Positions 24,770-32,834 of a stretch of DNA of 64,000 nucleotides are shown in pieces. The position numbers were made by a program, and so were the translations under genes. Numbering within the stretch: position 1 is the stretch's first letter; each line of letters opens with the position of its first letter. Location of the stretch: assembly GCA_964561035.1 (NCBI GenBank), contig CAZLNR010000002.1, positions 58,591-122,590 on the forward strand. The letters run 5' to 3'. The notes below the pieces were generated by a model. It had not been told where the DNA came from and ran no database searches. It saw only the letters and a program-made list of their open reading frames with translations. Source of the DNA: XYD2-FULL-39-9 sp964561035 (GTDB lineage: Bacteria > Patescibacteriota > Patescibacteriia > Magasanikbacterales > GWA2-37-8).

Positions 24770-26797
24770 ATGACGAATTTAGATTCCGACATGTCGCAAC
24801 CAGTTATTCCCGAAGGCCAGGGAGCAGTTGAAACTGATGTCCATGAAAAAGAAGTCCCGGCAATTCTATCTGTAGAAGATCATGAGGGAGAAGAAAAAGT
24901 GGAGAAGCGCGCAGAGTATATTAAACCTTTCATTGATCTCTTATTTCCAGATAAGCCAATAGATGAGTACTATGAGCATGTTGCTAGTAAGCAGAAACAA
25001 AGTGTTGATGCGTTAAATGATGACGATAAAGGATACGCTAAACGTCTTCAAATGGATGATTTTTATACGAAACAATCCATAATAAAAGAAATTGCAAAAT
25101 ATCAGATTCCAGAAAATCAAATTAGTGGTTATATCAATGAAGTCCTAGCCCTATCTAAGGACACACAACAACCTGGAGAAAATTTGTTAGGCGTCATGTC
25201 TAGGATTATTAAGCAGGCTACAACTAGGGAACATGCACAGTTGTATCGTCATTTCGTGCAAGAATGGTCCAGTACATTTATTGGAAATGGCGATGAAGAG
25301 TTAAAGGAAAAAAACACCCAAACGATTGTTGATCTTATCTTTAAAATTTCAGGTGCAAATATTTATCCTCGACCAGAACGAAGCCTCGCAGCAATGGAGG
25401 AATATTTTCAATCAATGTTGGATGTGTACAGGTTTATTTATGATTTACCTGAAGATTACGATCAAGCATTGAAATCTAAATTTCTTCAGGATGCGCATGC
25501 TTTAAATGCAATCTGGCTTGATGGAGATCAGGCTCGTAATCTCGTTAAAATTTATAGGGAAGTTTACCAATTACCAGACAAGAAAATTCTGCGTCTTTTT
25601 ATTGATGCTTGCGGCCAATACGCCTCCCACCAGGGATTAACTGAAATGAAAGTGCGAGGTTTAATTGATAAACTTCTTCCGGCAATGTTGAATAGAGATT
25701 CGGAGGTCTCCGCAGTATTGGAGGCAGGAAATCGTTGGGGAATGGGGAAAGGAGATTTTGGAATTGCTGATTTTGTCTGTCACGCTTATGCAAGTGAAGT
25801 TAGTTCTGCCAATATCAATGAACTCATGCTTGTTGTTCGTGAAGTACCGACAACTAGTGTGGCAAAGCTCGAACAGAATCGTTTAGACGGACTGACATTA
25901 ATGACACCGTTTGGTATACTGCGTGATTTTATTCATGATCAACGTCCGCATGTACATGAGGTGGTCAGTGGGATGGTGCATTATTATGACACAGGCGATC
26001 GAGAGGCACTGGAACAGATCTTGGTAAAGACACCTTACTTGAACGTAGAGAATAGTAGAGCCGCGCTATTTAACACAGCGCTTTATGAGCAAGAAGTTGA
26101 AGAAGTAGCAACTCGATTTGGCGAGAAAAAAATTTTAGTAAAAAAGGTTAAGCCAATAGATGTGCTGCGTCGGTTAGTTGAAAATACCAAACCTGTGGCT
26201 GATAATCCGCCTACAACCTCCGACAAGGAACTGAATGATAAGTTGGATGCTCTGATGGATCAAAAGAAAACAGGTGTTGTATTGCCACAACGGGTTGCTG
26301 AGACTATGGAGTATGTAAATAACCGATTAGTTGAAGCTGAAAAATCCCAGCAGGTAGGTATTGAGCCGAGCTTTATTGTTGCCTTAACTTGGTTAGAGCA
26401 GCGGGGCTTTGAGGTTCTTCGGGATATGTCTTATGAAACACAAATTGGCGCGTACAAGTTGCCCTGGTTTGAAACATTGTTAAAATTCCAAGAGCTTACC
26501 AGCTCGCCGCATAAATTCGATGAACAAAAATTTCAAGCTTACATTGATCAGGTGAAGCAGCTTGATAGCGAGGCCTATAAGCTTATTGCTGCTCATACCG
26601 CAGATAATTTACAGGGCTTAGTCCAAGGTTATAAGGCTGCTGGAAGAGAGGATGTTGGCGCATTATGGTCGGGTAATATTAACCATGAACTGCTTGGCTT
26701 AGTTGATTTGAAACCGGCAGATACAAAGCTTGGTGCTCGCTTGAGAAAGGAGCGCCAACAACGACTTGAAAGAACTTGGCAACATCCGGGTGATTAA
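24770..26797 (+). CDS. Large alpha-helical orphan, 675 residues
   Basis: I recognise no family. The N-terminal 45 residues are acidic and low-complexity (probably disordered). The rest is strongly helical, with helix pairs of about 35-40 residues that could be HEAT- or TPR-like solenoid repeats. There is no signal peptide, membrane segment, nucleotide-binding loop or metal motif. The C-terminus is basic (RLRKERQQRLERTW). Cytoplasmic. It is the last gene before repeat copy 5. Confidence 0.7.
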   Translation: MTNLDSDMSQPVIPEGQGAVETDVHEKEVPAILSVEDHEGEEKVEKRAEYIKPFIDLLFPDKPIDEYYEHVASKQKQSVDALNDDDKGYAKRLQMDDFYTKQSIIKEIAKYQIPENQISGYINEVLALSKDTQQPGENLLGVMSRIIKQATTREHAQLYRHFVQEWSSTFIGNGDEELKEKNTQTIVDLIFKISGANIYPRPERSLAAMEEYFQSMLDVYRFIYDLPEDYDQALKSKFLQDAHALNAIWLDGDQARNLVKIYREVYQLPDKKILRLFIDACGQYASHQGLTEMKVRGLIDKLLPAMLNRDSEVSAVLEAGNRWGMGKGDFGIADFVCHAYASEVSSANINELMLVVREVPTTSVAKLEQNRLDGLTLMTPFGILRDFIHDQRPHVHEVVSGMVHYYDTGDREALEQILVKTPYLNVENSRAALFNTALYEQEVEEVATRFGEKKILVKKVKPIDVLRRLVENTKPVADNPPTTSDKELNDKLDALMDQKKTGVVLPQRVAETMEYVNNRLVEAEKSQQVGIEPSFIVALTWLEQRGFEVLRDMSYETQIGAYKLPWFETLLKFQELTSSPHKFDEQKFQAYIDQVKQLDSEAYKLIAAHTADNLQGLVQGYKAAGREDVGALWSGNINHELLGLVDLKPADTKLGARLRKERQQRLERTWQHPGD

Positions 26798-26814
26798 AGA
26801 ATTTAGTATTGATT

Positions 26815-26849
26815 ACAAAGTTTGCCATCTGCCCCGATTAACCCTGTAA
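26815..26849 (+). repeat. Island repeat copy 5
   Basis: GTTTGCCATCTGC then CCCGATTAACCCTGTAA, 18 bases after the stop. The following AAAAGTGCTCAAAAGTGTTGAAAATTAACG-type stretch (26857-26886) resembles the stretch after copy 3 (21290-21320). It is the rightmost copy. Confidence 0.65.
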
Positions 26850-26991
26850 CTTAATGAAAAGTGCTCAAAAGTGTTGAAAATTAACGACCAACCAATTTTT
26901 TGTTAGCCGTACTAAAATCAAAAATTGATTTCAACTTAGCAAACCGCTATAATTTATAGTGTATAAGCCATTTTTATTATATTGTTTTCGT

Positions 26992-27579
26992 ATGTCTAAC
27001 CCGGATGCTGGTAAGAAATTTGAGGCAGAGTTTGGAGGTGATAAAGCCGTTAGTTTGGAAGAATTTAGTCTTTCAAACGTTGTGTGGAATAGTGAAGCAG
27101 AAAGCGGAGAGTATTTTGCGGAAGCAGAGAATGAAATTGATATTGCCGGTAAAAGATATTCTTGTAAATTTGAAATGTGGAAAGGTAATAATATAAAAGA
27201 AGTAGGATTTGTTTTATCGGAAAATAGCAAATATAAAGAATGGCTTATAGAAGGAACTGTTAAGTTTGATGAAGGTGCTAAATATGACTATACGCCAGTC
27301 TACACTTCTATTGCAAGAAATCGAGATAGTAAAGATAGATATGTTCTTAATTTGCCTGATGGGACAGGGATGGTTTTTTATAAAAAGATGCTAGAGTATA
27401 TTGAGAGAGAGTCGGTAAAGTATGAGGGCGGATTATTGCATAAAGTGATTCATGACCCAAAGTTGGGGCTTGACTTAGAAAAGTGGAATGAAATTTTTGA
27501 GGCATTTCTAACAGAAAGAGGGTATAGGAAAGTAAAAGAAGGGAATTGGCGCCGTTTATATAAAAATAAGATACAGTAG
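26992..27579 (+). CDS. Hypothetical protein, 195 residues
   Basis: Start chosen at MSNPDAG (26992), 11 codons inside the longest frame, because TATAATTTATAG (26949-26960) upstream looks like a promoter -10. It is a soluble mixed alpha/beta protein with strands EMWKGNNIKEVGFVLSEN and YVLNLPDGTGMVFYKK and a C-terminal HKVIHDPKLGLDLEKWNEIF, GYRKVKEGNWRRLYK. That C-terminal pattern recurs in CPR hypothetical proteins I have seen in general terms, but I cannot attach a function. Confidence 0.7.
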   Translation: MSNPDAGKKFEAEFGGDKAVSLEEFSLSNVVWNSEAESGEYFAEAENEIDIAGKRYSCKFEMWKGNNIKEVGFVLSENSKYKEWLIEGTVKFDEGAKYDYTPVYTSIARNRDSKDRYVLNLPDGTGMVFYKKMLEYIERESVKYEGGLLHKVIHDPKLGLDLEKWNEIFEAFLTERGYRKVKEGNWRRLYKNKIQ

Positions 27580-27716
27580 ATAATTCTACTGAAGGATTGT
27601 TTGAAAGATATAATATCCATACATATTGATAGAGTAATAGATAAAAAACCTGTGCCAAATCGGTATATTATGGGCAAGGTTGTTGAGAAGTAATAAAGGA
27701 TTTTGAGTTTATAATA

Positions 27717-27745
27717 TTGACATGGAATGTAATCTGTGTTATTGT
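27717..27745 (+). promoter_or_regulatory. Strong promoter of the 102-residue gene unit
   Basis: TTGACA (27717-27722), 17 bases, TATTGT (27740-27745). Confidence 0.7.
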
Positions 27746-27747
27746 AT

Positions 27748-27956
27748 CAGGTCCTCTTTGGAGGACCTGTTTCTGTATGTTACAGTTTTGTTACAGTTTG
27801 TACATTGTCAGATTGCCTAGTAAGGTTGTGAGCGTTTACGGTAAAGGTATACAGTTTTGGGTACGTTGTGGTCACGCTCTCAAAGCCGAACCAAAAAACC
27901 AACAACCTGCCTTTGAAGTTTGAAACTTCGGGGCACTAGGAAAGCGAAGGTGTGTC
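27748..27956 (+). other. Structured 5' leader of about 205 bases
   Basis: Predicted transcript starts near 27752. Elements: hairpin CAGGTCCTC-TTTG-GAGGACCTG (27748-27769) at the very start; two tandem copies of TGTTACAGTTT (27778-27788, 27789-27799); a long-range stem TTGTGAGCGT / ACGCTCTCAA (about 27825-27880, one mismatch); and a hairpin GAAGTT-TGA-AACTTC near 27914-27928 just before the start codon. The size and nested stems suggest a regulatory RNA or riboswitch-like leader. No known class is recognised. Confidence 0.5.
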
Positions 27957-28265
27957 ATGATGTTTGCTCCCTGTTATCTTGCCGAAAAGTTCGGTGGCGG
28001 ATTCAGCGCCACCGAGCAGGAGCACTGGCTGGTCGTACGTGGCCTTCTCCTCATGTGGATTCGGGATGCCGATTCTCAAGGGGATTGGTACCAACACCTC
28101 TCCCGTGCGGTCAACGAGGTGAACCGTTTCCTGCGGCTGCTGGGTGTGCTGGATCCAAAGAAAGCTCCCCGTCCGCCCTCCGAACTGTTCGGCCACTACC
28201 ACAACGAGGTGTCTAAGCAGTGGGACTGGTTGTACCAGTTGGCCCCGAACGGTTGGGGTCGCTGA
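27957..28265 (+). CDS. Small hypothetical protein, G+C-rich gene
   Basis: 102 residues, helical, with Trp and Arg common (EQEHWLVVRGLLLMWIRDAD, KQWDWLYQLAPNGW). No family recognised. The gene uses visibly more C and G at third positions than its neighbours and forms a one-gene unit: promoter 27717, leader, AAGG-type ribosome site, and terminator 28333-28362. This points to recent acquisition from another genome. The start may be either of two adjacent ATG codons (27957 or 27960). Confidence 0.65.
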   Translation: MMFAPCYLAEKFGGGFSATEQEHWLVVRGLLLMWIRDADSQGDWYQHLSRAVNEVNRFLRLLGVLDPKKAPRPPSELFGHYHNEVSKQWDWLYQLAPNGWGR

Positions 28266-28332
28266 ACACGGCCGATGATTGCTAGCATCTAATCTAGCAG
28301 GCGACCGAACGAGCGCCTCTCGTTCAATGCAC

Positions 28333-28362
28333 AAAAACAGTCTTTTAAAAAAGGCTGTTTTT
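28333..28362 (+). terminator. Terminator of the 102-residue gene
   Basis: AAAAACAGTCTTTT, loop AA, AAAAGGCTGTTTTT, followed by GTTTTT. One G-U pair. Confidence 0.85.
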
Positions 28363-28464
28363 GTTTTTAATTTTTTGCCACTACCCTTGCCTTAATTGGG
28401 GTGCTATGGTATTTATTGTCTAAGAAGAGCGGTTCACCGTTCAGTAAAACGCGGAGAATTCAAC

Positions 28465-28815
28465 ATGTCGAATTGGGCTCATCAGCTGTTGGAGAAAGCG
28501 GTTGGTTGTGATCTGGAAATCGTGCAGGGAGAATTCATCTATCGTGGCAGGATCCGTTGCGCAGAAGTTCGGTCGGGTGATATTGTGTTCACCTTGCCAT
28601 GGGTCGCAAAATGCGACGCTGACAACGATGGGTCGAAGTGGCGGGTCTGGCATGCGGCAACTTGCAGTTTTCCCATTGATTCGTGCTCGCCACGGGATAT
28701 GGGTGATTGCCAGGCGCTCTTCATTGTACCAGGTGAAGATGGTTTGGTGATAGTGCATCTAGATCCTAACGACCTTCTTGATCCTCTGGTTGTAGAAGGG
28801 CTTCGTGTTGACTGA
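28465..28815 (+). CDS. Small hypothetical protein, G+C-rich gene
   Basis: 116 residues from ATG 28465, chosen for the GCGGAGAA ribosome site 7 bases upstream; a longer frame begins at 28396. Strand-rich: CDLEIVQGEFIYRGRIRC, DIVFTLPWVAKCD, WRVWHAATCSFP, LVIVHLDPNDLLDPLVV. No family recognised. Like the preceding gene it is visibly richer in G+C than its surroundings. The 3' untranslated part carries the conserved RNA element at 28846-28901 and a terminator. Confidence 0.65.
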   Translation: MSNWAHQLLEKAVGCDLEIVQGEFIYRGRIRCAEVRSGDIVFTLPWVAKCDADNDGSKWRVWHAATCSFPIDSCSPRDMGDCQALFIVPGEDGLVIVHLDPNDLLDPLVVEGLRVD

Positions 28816-28827
28816 TATAGGTTCTCC

Positions 28828-28906
28828 ACCAAGTGTGGTGTGGCAGGAGGTCTCCTTGTTACTGCTTTGTATGTAGATATATATAAAGCAGTGGAGATCT
28901 CTTGGT
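28828..28906 (+). ncRNA. Structured RNA element, copy A
   Basis: Outer stem GAGGTCTCC (28847-28855) pairs with GGAGATCTC (28893-28901) with one G-U. On the 5' side a five-base bulge TTGTT follows. The inner stem is ACTGCTTT (28861-28868) with AAAGCAGT (28885-28892), closing a 16-base AT-rich loop. ACCAAG (28828-28833) can pair with CTTGGT (28901-28906) as a base stem. Copy B at 50179-50239 keeps the outer stem and bulge and changes the whole inner stem in a compensatory way. Confidence 0.65.
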
Positions 28907-28915
28907 TCTAATTTT

Positions 28916-28941
28916 AAAAAACACTCATTGGAGTGTTTTTT
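28916..28941 (+). terminator. Terminator after RNA element copy A
   Basis: AAAAAACACTC, loop ATTG, GAGTGTTTTTT. Confidence 0.9.
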
Positions 28942-29028
28942 AAATATATTTTATGTATTATGGCTTAGCTATTGTTTTAATCAAAGTAATAATTTAAAAT
29001 ATTGGTAAGTTTTAATGTATACACACAT

Positions 29029-30747
29029 ATGCCAGATCGAGAACATCGTCATATAGAGCCTGTGGTTCAGTCAGTTGAATCCTCTAAAACAGGTGAAAAA
29101 ATAATTGAACAAAAGATGGGACAAGGACTATTTGTTGACGTGGTTGTTATTGGTTCTGCTGCAGAAAAGGCGGGTATTAAGATGGGGGATCAAATTGTAT
29201 CCGTTGACGGTATGTGTCCGGCTTCAAAGGAAGAGTTGTCATATTTGATCCAATCAGCAGGAGAAGCGCCTGTGCAGTTTGTGATAGCCAGAAAGGGTAT
29301 TGAAATGAATGTTGAGGTTAGGCCAGTATATAATAATGAATTGGGAAGAGTGCAGGCAGGTGTAGTGTCAGCATCAAAAGAAAGAATTAGAAAAACGGAC
29401 TCTAGCAAAACTTATGATTGTCTTAGGCAAGAGATTCCATATGTTGGAGCAGACGGTAAAGAGGTCTGTGTGGCTATGGTTGATGTAAAAGAGGGTGAGA
29501 TAACAATGCATTCGAAAAATGGCACAGAATATCCAGCGCGCAAGTTGGATGCTTTTATTCTGGTAAACAATGAGGGAAAAAAATATGACGTATTAGAAAA
29601 ATTTAATACGCACCACCTGCCTATTTTAGTTGATCAGCGAGTGGAGAACGCTCATTACACAGAGTTTTTTGAGCAAAGCGAGGATTCTTCTGAAGAAAAA
29701 ATAGGCTCCAAAGTTTTAGTGATAGGAGATTATCGCAGTCCTTTAAGCATGGCAATTTTATTGCATGAATTAACGCATGTAGACCAGTCATTTCAAACAG
29801 GTGATGCAAGGAAACTATATGATTTATATGGATCTGAATTAGCTGTAGATGAATATGATAAAAAAGGGTACGCAGCCATACGCGATTTAGTGCATAGAAT
29901 AGTGTCGGTTGTGCCCGAAGCTGGCGCAGATATTGATAATCAATTAAAAGAGCTGGACGCTATCATTGGCGATGAAGATGAATACGGGGATTTTCATAAT
30001 GGGAAATTAAATCGGGTTGTTGGTGGTATGAAGGAATATTTTTTTACAGAGGTTGAGAAGGTAGCCAAGATGAATTCTTGGCAAGATGATCAGTGGCAGA
30101 AATTTTTATTGCGAGCAGAAGATTATGTTAATCCTGATTTAGTTAAAGACCTGGATGATTTTTGGCCGGAGCAAGCGGATATAAAAGAAATTTTAAAAAA
30201 GTTAGTAGATATGCGGGTGATTCACGAAGGTCAGGCAGAAAGTTTTTTGGAAAAAATGATAGACTGGCGCCACCAGTGTGATGTGATAAAAGACAGAGAA
30301 AGAAAGTTGGTGGACCAAGCTCGCATATTAGCAATTCTTGCGTTGCCAACACAGATGTTAGAAAGAGATGCCGAGCGCGGCAGCTTACAAGGGTTGCGAA
30401 AAATTAGGCAAGAATCCAGTATTGATCTGCTGGCTCAAGTGTTGGTTGTGCCGAGTTATGTTCAGCCAAATGATCCGCTTGTGCAAGAATATGAAGATAA
30501 ACGCGCAGAGGTGGAGTCTCGTATTATGCGTCAAAGCGTGCAGTCTGTTTACGATAATTTAGCCGTATCCCTGCCAGCAGGGATCGGTAGCGGTCATATA
30601 GTTTCTGATGCTAGGCGGCGTGTACGTCGTTATATGAGAGAGTTGGCTGCTACACCAGCCAGTATGCGCAGATTGGATACTGATGATAAATTGGGTGAAA
30701 TGCCCCAATGGGGCAGTGTTGTAAAAAGACTGCAAAAAAAAGATTAA
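29029..30747 (+). CDS. PDZ-domain protein with an HExxH zincin-like motif
   Basis: 572 residues from MPDREHRH; a frame 9 codons longer exists. No signal peptide or membrane segment is seen. PDZ domain at about 30-115 (GLFVDVVVIGSAAEKAG, then GIKMGDQIVSVDGM). The middle has LHELTHVDQS with His246, Glu247 and His250, followed by SELAVDEYDKKG, which could supply the third ligand. The C-terminal 250 residues are helical and charged with no known domain. A cytoplasmic PDZ-zincin of this plan is not one I can name. Protease activity is inferred from the motif only. Confidence 0.65.
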   Translation: MPDREHRHIEPVVQSVESSKTGEKIIEQKMGQGLFVDVVVIGSAAEKAGIKMGDQIVSVDGMCPASKEELSYLIQSAGEAPVQFVIARKGIEMNVEVRPVYNNELGRVQAGVVSASKERIRKTDSSKTYDCLRQEIPYVGADGKEVCVAMVDVKEGEITMHSKNGTEYPARKLDAFILVNNEGKKYDVLEKFNTHHLPILVDQRVENAHYTEFFEQSEDSSEEKIGSKVLVIGDYRSPLSMAILLHELTHVDQSFQTGDARKLYDLYGSELAVDEYDKKGYAAIRDLVHRIVSVVPEAGADIDNQLKELDAIIGDEDEYGDFHNGKLNRVVGGMKEYFFTEVEKVAKMNSWQDDQWQKFLLRAEDYVNPDLVKDLDDFWPEQADIKEILKKLVDMRVIHEGQAESFLEKMIDWRHQCDVIKDRERKLVDQARILAILALPTQMLERDAERGSLQGLRKIRQESSIDLLAQVLVVPSYVQPNDPLVQEYEDKRAEVESRIMRQSVQSVYDNLAVSLPAGIGSGHIVSDARRRVRRYMRELAATPASMRRLDTDDKLGEMPQWGSVVKRLQKKD

Positions 30748-30842
30748 GGCAGTTTGCTTAGTTTTTCCAATTATATCCCAATCTCTTTTACTTTTATCTA
30801 TTTTGCTATATAATATGGTAGCTTATTTTTATCCACTTACAT

Positions 30843-31193
30843 ATGCAAGATCTTCAGGAGATTTTTAACCGCATGCAGGAGGTAAAGAAAAAACAAAAAG
30901 ATATTCGCAGTACATACAAAGAGGCTTTAGACAGCTCTGAGGAATACAAGGATGTTACCGATAAATTGAAAACCCTGCGTGAGCGTAAAAAACAAATTGA
31001 AAACACGATTAAAGAATCATACAGCACTGAACTGACTAAGCTGGATGATTTTAAGATTGACTTGGAGTCGGACGCTCAAATGCTGAGCGATATGGCGCTT
31101 ACCAAGCTTATGAAAGGGGAGACTGTCCAGGTTGTAGATGAGTATAATAATACATACGAACCTCTCTTTACTGTAAAATTCAAGAAATCATAA
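30843..31193 (+). CDS. Coiled-coil hypothetical protein
   Basis: 116 residues. A long helical hairpin (MQDLQEIFNRMQEVKKKQK, LKTLRERKKQIENTIK) is followed by a short strand tail (GETVQVVDEYNNTYEPLFTVKFKK). It is a conserved-looking small soluble protein of the CPR type. Its position upstream of the response regulator gives no functional hint. Confidence 0.7.
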   Translation: MQDLQEIFNRMQEVKKKQKDIRSTYKEALDSSEEYKDVTDKLKTLRERKKQIENTIKESYSTELTKLDDFKIDLESDAQMLSDMALTKLMKGETVQVVDEYNNTYEPLFTVKFKKS

Positions 31194-31286
31194 ATTTTTT
31201 ATCTCTTTTTTATCTAGTTTTTAACCCCGATAGTGTAAAATAAGTGGGTTGTTTTTGTTATATGTTTGCGATAGTATAATTACTAT

Positions 31287-31958
31287 ATGAAAATTCTTAT
31301 TATTGAAGACGAGGCAGAGATTGCTAAAAATTTAAAAACCAACCTGGAAATTGAGTTTTTTGCCGTAGATATGGCAGCGGATGGAGAAACAGGCTTGTTT
31401 ATGGCGCTCACAAATGAGTATGATTTAGTTATATTGGACAATACGCTGCCAAGAAAAAGCGGCGTAGAAGTATGCAGAGAAATTCGGTTGCATAAAAAAG
31501 ATCTGCCTATTATTATTTTGTCAGTCATCTCTGAAACAGAGAAAAAAATTGAGCTTTTAGAAACCGGAGCCGATGACTATTTAACCAAACCATTTTCTTT
31601 TCAAGAATTACTGGCTCGCATTCGAGCGGTGTTGCGCCGGCCGAAACGTATGCAAGATGAAATTTTATCCATCGATGATTTGGAAATTGATCTGCGTAAA
31701 AATATTGTAAAACGCGCAGGAGAGGAAATTCATTTGACCCGTAAGCAGTTTATGTTATTGGAGTATCTTATGCGCCATCCGGGTGCGGTGGTTACACGCT
31801 CTATGCTTATGGAACATGTCTGGGAAACCGATGTTGATCCATTTTCTAACACTATTGAAACACACATTTTAAGCTTGCGTAGAAAAATTAAAAACAAAGA
31901 TAATCAGCCAGAGTTGATCCATACGGTTCCCGGAAGAGGATATAAAATAGGGCCGTAG
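31287..31958 (+). CDS. OmpR/PhoB-family response regulator
   Basis: 223 residues. Receiver domain 1-115: acidic pocket EDEAE at 7-11, phosphoacceptor Asp51 in VILDNTLP, Thr/Ser switch in ILSVIS, Lys in LTKPFSF. Winged-helix DNA-binding domain 130-223 (HLTRKQFMLLEYLMRHPG, VDPFSNTIETHILSLRRKI). It likely pairs with the histidine kinase at 32835. TATAAT at 31275-31280 lies only six bases before the ATG, so the mRNA may be leaderless. Confidence 0.93.
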   Translation: MKILIIEDEAEIAKNLKTNLEIEFFAVDMAADGETGLFMALTNEYDLVILDNTLPRKSGVEVCREIRLHKKDLPIIILSVISETEKKIELLETGADDYLTKPFSFQELLARIRAVLRRPKRMQDEILSIDDLEIDLRKNIVKRAGEEIHLTRKQFMLLEYLMRHPGAVVTRSMLMEHVWETDVDPFSNTIETHILSLRRKIKNKDNQPELIHTVPGRGYKIGP

Positions 31959-32102
31959 TTTATAATTTTTTTATATTTTTTTTATCAAAAAATTATTTAT
32001 TCTAGTATATACTACATAATACGGATGTTTCGCTCGTTCTTTCTCAATGTATAGGAGAAGAAGTGTGCGAAATAAATATTTTCGTGATGTAAGGAGGCGT
32101 TC

Positions 32103-32828
32103 ATGAAAGACCGTGTTTTTGTTCGTAAAGCATCTGTTGCTGATTTGGCAGCGGTAGCTCGTTTGGAGTATGCAATTTTTGGCAAAGAGGGCATTGTTCC
32201 GTTTCCGATGGAGCATTTTGCCACTTGTTTTGCCTCATACCCCGAAGGGTTTTTTGTAGCAGAAGAAGCTGGAAAAATTGTGGGGTATGTGTATGCCCAG
32301 ATTATTGCATGTGATATGGTAAGCGCTGAAGAAGTCCGACAATGGTCTAGCTTTGAAGAGGTGATTGCTCGCGGTCATAAACCAGATGGCAATTATCATC
32401 TGGGTATTAACATAGGGTCTGTTCGCTCAGGTGCTGGTAAAATGTTGGTGGAAGAATTTTTGGCACTAGGCCGCAGTACCTGCAAGCCAGCATTAGGCAT
32501 GTCTCGAATCAGCGGGTTTGGGCAGTATGTGAAAGATTTGATAGTCCAAGGACTAATTTGCGCCGAGGCCAGCCAACATATGTTTGATATGCTCGCTTTG
32601 CACTATGTGCTACAATGCGCTCAAATGGTAGGGGGAGTTGTAAGGCTCAAGCCGTGGTGCCCGGGTGTGCGCGAACAAATACCAGGGGTATTGCCGGTTC
32701 CGAGCGTGCGCGATCCGGTTTTGTGCAAGTATCTGCTCAACCAAGAAGTTGCGGTATATGCAATTCTACCGCACTTTCTGGACGATACAGCGAGTAAGGA
32801 TTATTCTGTCCTTATTGGACCAGCTTAA
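32103..32828 (+). CDS. GNAT-family N-acetyltransferase
   Basis: 241 residues. Starts VFVRKASVADLAAVARLE; central GFFVAEEAGKIVGYVYAQI; acetyl-CoA loop GSVRSGAGKMLVEEFL; then a helical C-terminal part of about 100 residues (longer than the minimal GNAT of 150). Substrate unknown. A strong AAGGAGG ribosome site 6 bases upstream, and more G and C at third positions than neighbours, set it apart. It separates the response regulator from the histidine kinase, as if inserted between them. Confidence 0.85.
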   Translation: MKDRVFVRKASVADLAAVARLEYAIFGKEGIVPFPMEHFATCFASYPEGFFVAEEAGKIVGYVYAQIIACDMVSAEEVRQWSSFEEVIARGHKPDGNYHLGINIGSVRSGAGKMLVEEFLALGRSTCKPALGMSRISGFGQYVKDLIVQGLICAEASQHMFDMLALHYVLQCAQMVGGVVRLKPWCPGVREQIPGVLPVPSVRDPVLCKYLLNQEVAVYAILPHFLDDTASKDYSVLIGPA

Positions 32829-32834
32829 ACTCGT

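Larger units (their letters stand above)
15170..26849. mobile_element. tRNA-Glu-associated accessory island with repeated att-like scars
   Basis: Between the tRNA-Glu 3' end and the last repeat (26815-26849) lie only accessory genes: an endolysin-like amidase operon, an XRE/ImmA regulator pair of the kind that controls integrative elements and prophages, and orphan genes all on the plus strand. Seven degenerate repeats containing GTTTGCCA and/or CTCGATT followed by CTACAA punctuate the gene ends; the second part matches the T-loop and acceptor end of tRNA-Glu. No integrase, relicase or capsid gene is visible, so this is either a decayed element series or one that is mobilised in trans. Boundaries are inferred. 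Confidence 0.5.

Noticed and set aside
15170..26849. Integron with attC sites
   Set aside because: The repeats lack the conserved attC R' and R'' core boxes and no IntI gene is visible; similarity to the tRNA-Glu end is a better explanation.
15170..26849. CRISPR array
   Set aside because: Repeats are degenerate, kilobases apart and separated by genes, with no regular spacers and no cas genes.
28120..28334. Leftward open frames antisense to the G+C-richer small genes
   Set aside because: High G+C gives long open frames on both strands; only the rightward frames have promoter, ribosome site and terminator in place.
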